Of a stretch of 21,796 nucleotides of DNA, positions 19,901 to 21,796 are shown piece by piece. Below the pieces are notes generated by a model that was not told where the DNA came from, searched no databases, and saw only the letters and a program-made list of their open reading frames with translations. This stretch comes from Legionellaceae bacterium UBA2794 (GTDB lineage Bacteria; Pseudomonadota; Gammaproteobacteria; Legionellales; Legionellaceae): NCBI GenBank assembly GCA_002352055.1, contig DEHS01000041.1, positions 30,444-52,239 on the forward strand, given 5' to 3'. The position numbers and the translations under genes are program-made. The first letter of the stretch is position 1; the number at the start of each line of letters is the position of its first letter.

Positions 19901-21796
19901 ATGCCTCTATTTCCTCCTGTGAACGAACCTATCCAGATTAAGCAAGGTCCAACGGGTGACTGCTATTTATTAGCATCTCTGGATAGTCTTATCCATAATC
20001 CCGATGGATATAAAAAATTAACTTCAATGTTTCGGGAAAATCAGGATGGAAGTGTTAGTGTACGTATTAAAATAACACTACAAAGCGCTCGTATACAACC
20101 AGAAAGATTAGAAGGTAAATATAGTTTTTATCAGGATGAACTATCTGGAGAGGATGTTTTTACAATTAGTAAGGAGCGTTTGGCCGAAATAGATAAATCA
20201 AAGGACGGTGTGGAAACGAATTGCTTGGCAGTAAAAATTTTAGAACGAATCAGTTCCTATTACTTATATGACATCCCTCATGTTCCAGGAGAGCCTAACT
20301 ATAGTGTTCTTGCACACAATTATCGAAAAGCTGAACACGACAAGAGTACTGCTTTTGTTGCTAATCTGCTGGATCTCTACGTACAGGATGAGTTAACTAT
20401 AAAACAAATAGCAACATTAAAAAAAGTTGTTCCTGACTTCCCGGTATATCTGAGCATGCAATATGCTACAAATGAATATGTACGGCATTCTTATCGGGTA
20501 AATCAAGTCATTAATGGTGTAGGATTTAATCAACGTATTATATTGGTTAATCCCTGGGATAATAGTACTACAGAAGAATATTCTTCTGAACAATTGGGAC
20601 AGAAAAAAGCGCGCTTATGTTTTTTAGCTCCCAATTTAGCATCTTATCATTTCGCTAAATGGCTTATTAATTCTGATGTATTCGTTGAACAAATAATAGC
20701 TAACCCTCCAGCATTGCAAATGATGCAAGATGGGATAAAGCAATACCCGGAATTGGGCGCTGGTGTTTTTCATCGATATCAAATTTTAATCAGGAATTCA
20801 CCAGAAATAGCAACTTACTACGAATTGCTCTCCATTAATCAGCGTAAAGCGATACATAGTTTTCTAAATTCTCCTCCTAAATCTTTTAATGGGTTAGAGG
20901 TGATGAGTTATGTTTTTAGCGACTCAAACTTTGCGGATTTAACTAGAAAAATTATCAATGACACGGAAAAGTTCTTTGAGAATGAGTTAATATTAATACT
21001 AACCTCAGTAGTTAAAAGTAAAAACCAGGATACCTATCAATTATTGAAACAAAAATATGATTTACCATTAGCATCTGTTTTACGAAATAATCCAGAATTG
21101 TATGATAATTTAGTGTATTTAGATTTAAAAACACCTCCTGTTAACACTGAGATGTGGGCAAATATCAATAAAAAAAATAATCCTGATGCTTCTCCTTACT
21201 TGGAACAGCGATTTTTAGAGTTTGTTATAGATAGAGCGGCACGTGAAAAAGAGAGCCCACAATTAGATTTTAACTCAGCTAAAGCGTATGTTAAAGGTAC
21301 ATTAATAGATCATTTCTTTTATCCAAACGAACCTGCAGCACTTACTAGTGCAGGCAACATACGTAAATTATTTACCCAGCCGCAACCTTTATTTAATCGA
21401 GAGCAAATTTTAGATGCAACTACACCACAAGAATTCAGTGTAAGAGCGGTCAGCTATTTTTTGCGGAATACTGTTCTTACAGAGGGTATCCGCTTTCAAG
21501 TGAGAACTCCCTTTGTATTAAGTAATGATGAGTGCAGAAATATTTTAATGGGGGCTCCGACAAAAGACCTTCGGTTGCAAATCAGTCAGATACATTCTTT
21601 AAGTAATTATAACTCCAGGGTTGCTAAAGATTTGGTTTTGTTTGCTATCAATAATGCTCAAGGGTTGTATAAACTTTCAACGCAGGAAGTAGAGGAAGAA
21701 ATTAAGAAAATTACTGATGATTCTATAAAAGAGTGGTTAGCGGGGATTACAGCATCCATTAAATCGCAACCTTCATTTGATTGGCAAGTTATAGAA
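19901..21796 (+). CDS. Calpain-like (C2 family) cysteine protease, candidate Dot/Icm effector, 3' end beyond window
   Basis: The frame is open from ATG 19901 (AAGGA 6 nt upstream) to the last base, 632 codons without a stop, so the gene is truncated by the window edge. The N-terminus has Q15-G-P-T-G-D-C21-Y, the calpain oxyanion-hole Gln and catalytic Cys. H196 in VRHSYRV and N217 in LVNPWDN (the calpain NPW motif) complete a Cys-His-Asn triad in calpain order and near-calpain spacing. The domain starts almost at residue 1, with no signal peptide or propeptide. Residues from about 250 onward are helical-looking and match no domain I recognise. There is no calcium-binding EF-hand in the visible part. 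Processed by a eukaryotic-style fold, a cytosolic host target is the inferred role. The gene is divergent from hsp20 and preceded by a PmrA box. The C-terminal secretion signal lies outside the window. Confidence 0.8.
   Translation, partial: MPLFPPVNEPIQIKQGPTGDCYLLASLDSLIHNPDGYKKLTSMFRENQDGSVSVRIKITLQSARIQPERLEGKYSFYQDELSGEDVFTISKERLAEIDKSKDGVETNCLAVKILERISSYYLYDIPHVPGEPNYSVLAHNYRKAEHDKSTAFVANLLDLYVQDELTIKQIATLKKVVPDFPVYLSMQYATNEYVRHSYRVNQVINGVGFNQRIILVNPWDNSTTEEYSSEQLGQKKARLCFLAPNLASYHFAKWLINSDVFVEQIIANPPALQMMQDGIKQYPELGAGVFHRYQILIRNSPEIATYYELLSINQRKAIHSFLNSPPKSFNGLEVMSYVFSDSNFADLTRKIINDTEKFFENELILILTSVVKSKNQDTYQLLKQKYDLPLASVLRNNPELYDNLVYLDLKTPPVNTEMWANINKKNNPDASPYLEQRFLEFVIDRAAREKESPQLDFNSAKAYVKGTLIDHFFYPNEPAALTSAGNIRKLFTQPQPLFNREQILDATTPQEFSVRAVSYFLRNTVLTEGIRFQVRTPFVLSNDECRNILMGAPTKDLRLQISQIHSLSNYNSRVAKDLVLFAINNAQGLYKLSTQEVEEEIKKITDDSIKEWLAGITASIKSQPSFDWQVIE

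Noticed and set aside
1..21796. tRNA, rRNA, insertion sequence, integrase or phage attachment sites
   Set aside because: I looked through the intergenic regions and found no tRNA-like cloverleaf, transposase or integrase frame, or matching direct repeats at gene borders.

Overview
The window looks like a chromosomal segment of a Legionella-type gammaproteobacterium. The grounds are an AT-rich genome, a divergent small-GTPase-like protein with a C-terminus of Dot/Icm-substrate type, a calpain-like cysteine protease gene preceded by an exact PmrA-box match, and abundant short palindromic intergenic repeats. The genus is inferred from gene style, not proved by any marker here.

Left part (1-5724). 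The 3' half of an ABC-F ATPase gene (YbiT/Uup type) enters from the left edge. It is followed by an exported serine beta-lactamase-family protein and, on the opposite strand, a CpxP/Spy-like periplasmic protein with an N-terminal cysteine cluster. Next is the conserved translation block rpsB-tsf-pyrH-frr, with an extended -10 promoter, a structured leader likely bound by S2, an rpsB/tsf attenuator hairpin, and 4- and 11-nt gene overlaps.

Middle part (5725-10921). The uppS/cdsA genes that often follow frr in gammaproteobacteria are absent. Instead there is an orphan Ras/Rab-like GTPase-fold protein that keeps the G1, G4 and G5 motifs but lacks G3. A solitary EF-G of the FusA2 type follows, with no rpsL, rpsG or tuf beside it and a strong terminator after it. 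Then comes a repeat-filled gap of about 780 bp and a secreted methionine sulfoxide reductase A.

Right part (10922-19573, all minus strand). In order of transcription (right to left) these are an Hsp20 chaperone, a LysR regulator and a 4-nt-overlapping ABC protein-HlyD-TolC set that looks like a type I secretion or tripartite exporter. They are followed by a TVP38/TMEM64-flavoprotein disulfide oxidoreductase fusion and a CDP-alcohol phosphatidyltransferase. The ABC protein has lost Walker A, the signature motif, the Walker B glutamate and the H-loop, so its nucleotide-binding domain should not hydrolyse ATP.

Right edge (19839 to end). A PmrA box and a -10 element precede a gene of at least 632 codons that runs off the window. 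Its N-terminal domain carries a complete calpain-like Gln/Cys/His/Asn constellation, making it a strong candidate for a Dot/Icm-translocated effector protease.

Seven copies of a 32-nt palindrome are scattered between genes, and their stems show compensatory base changes. Three of them sit inside larger units of about 95-120 nt clustered downstream of the EF-G gene.
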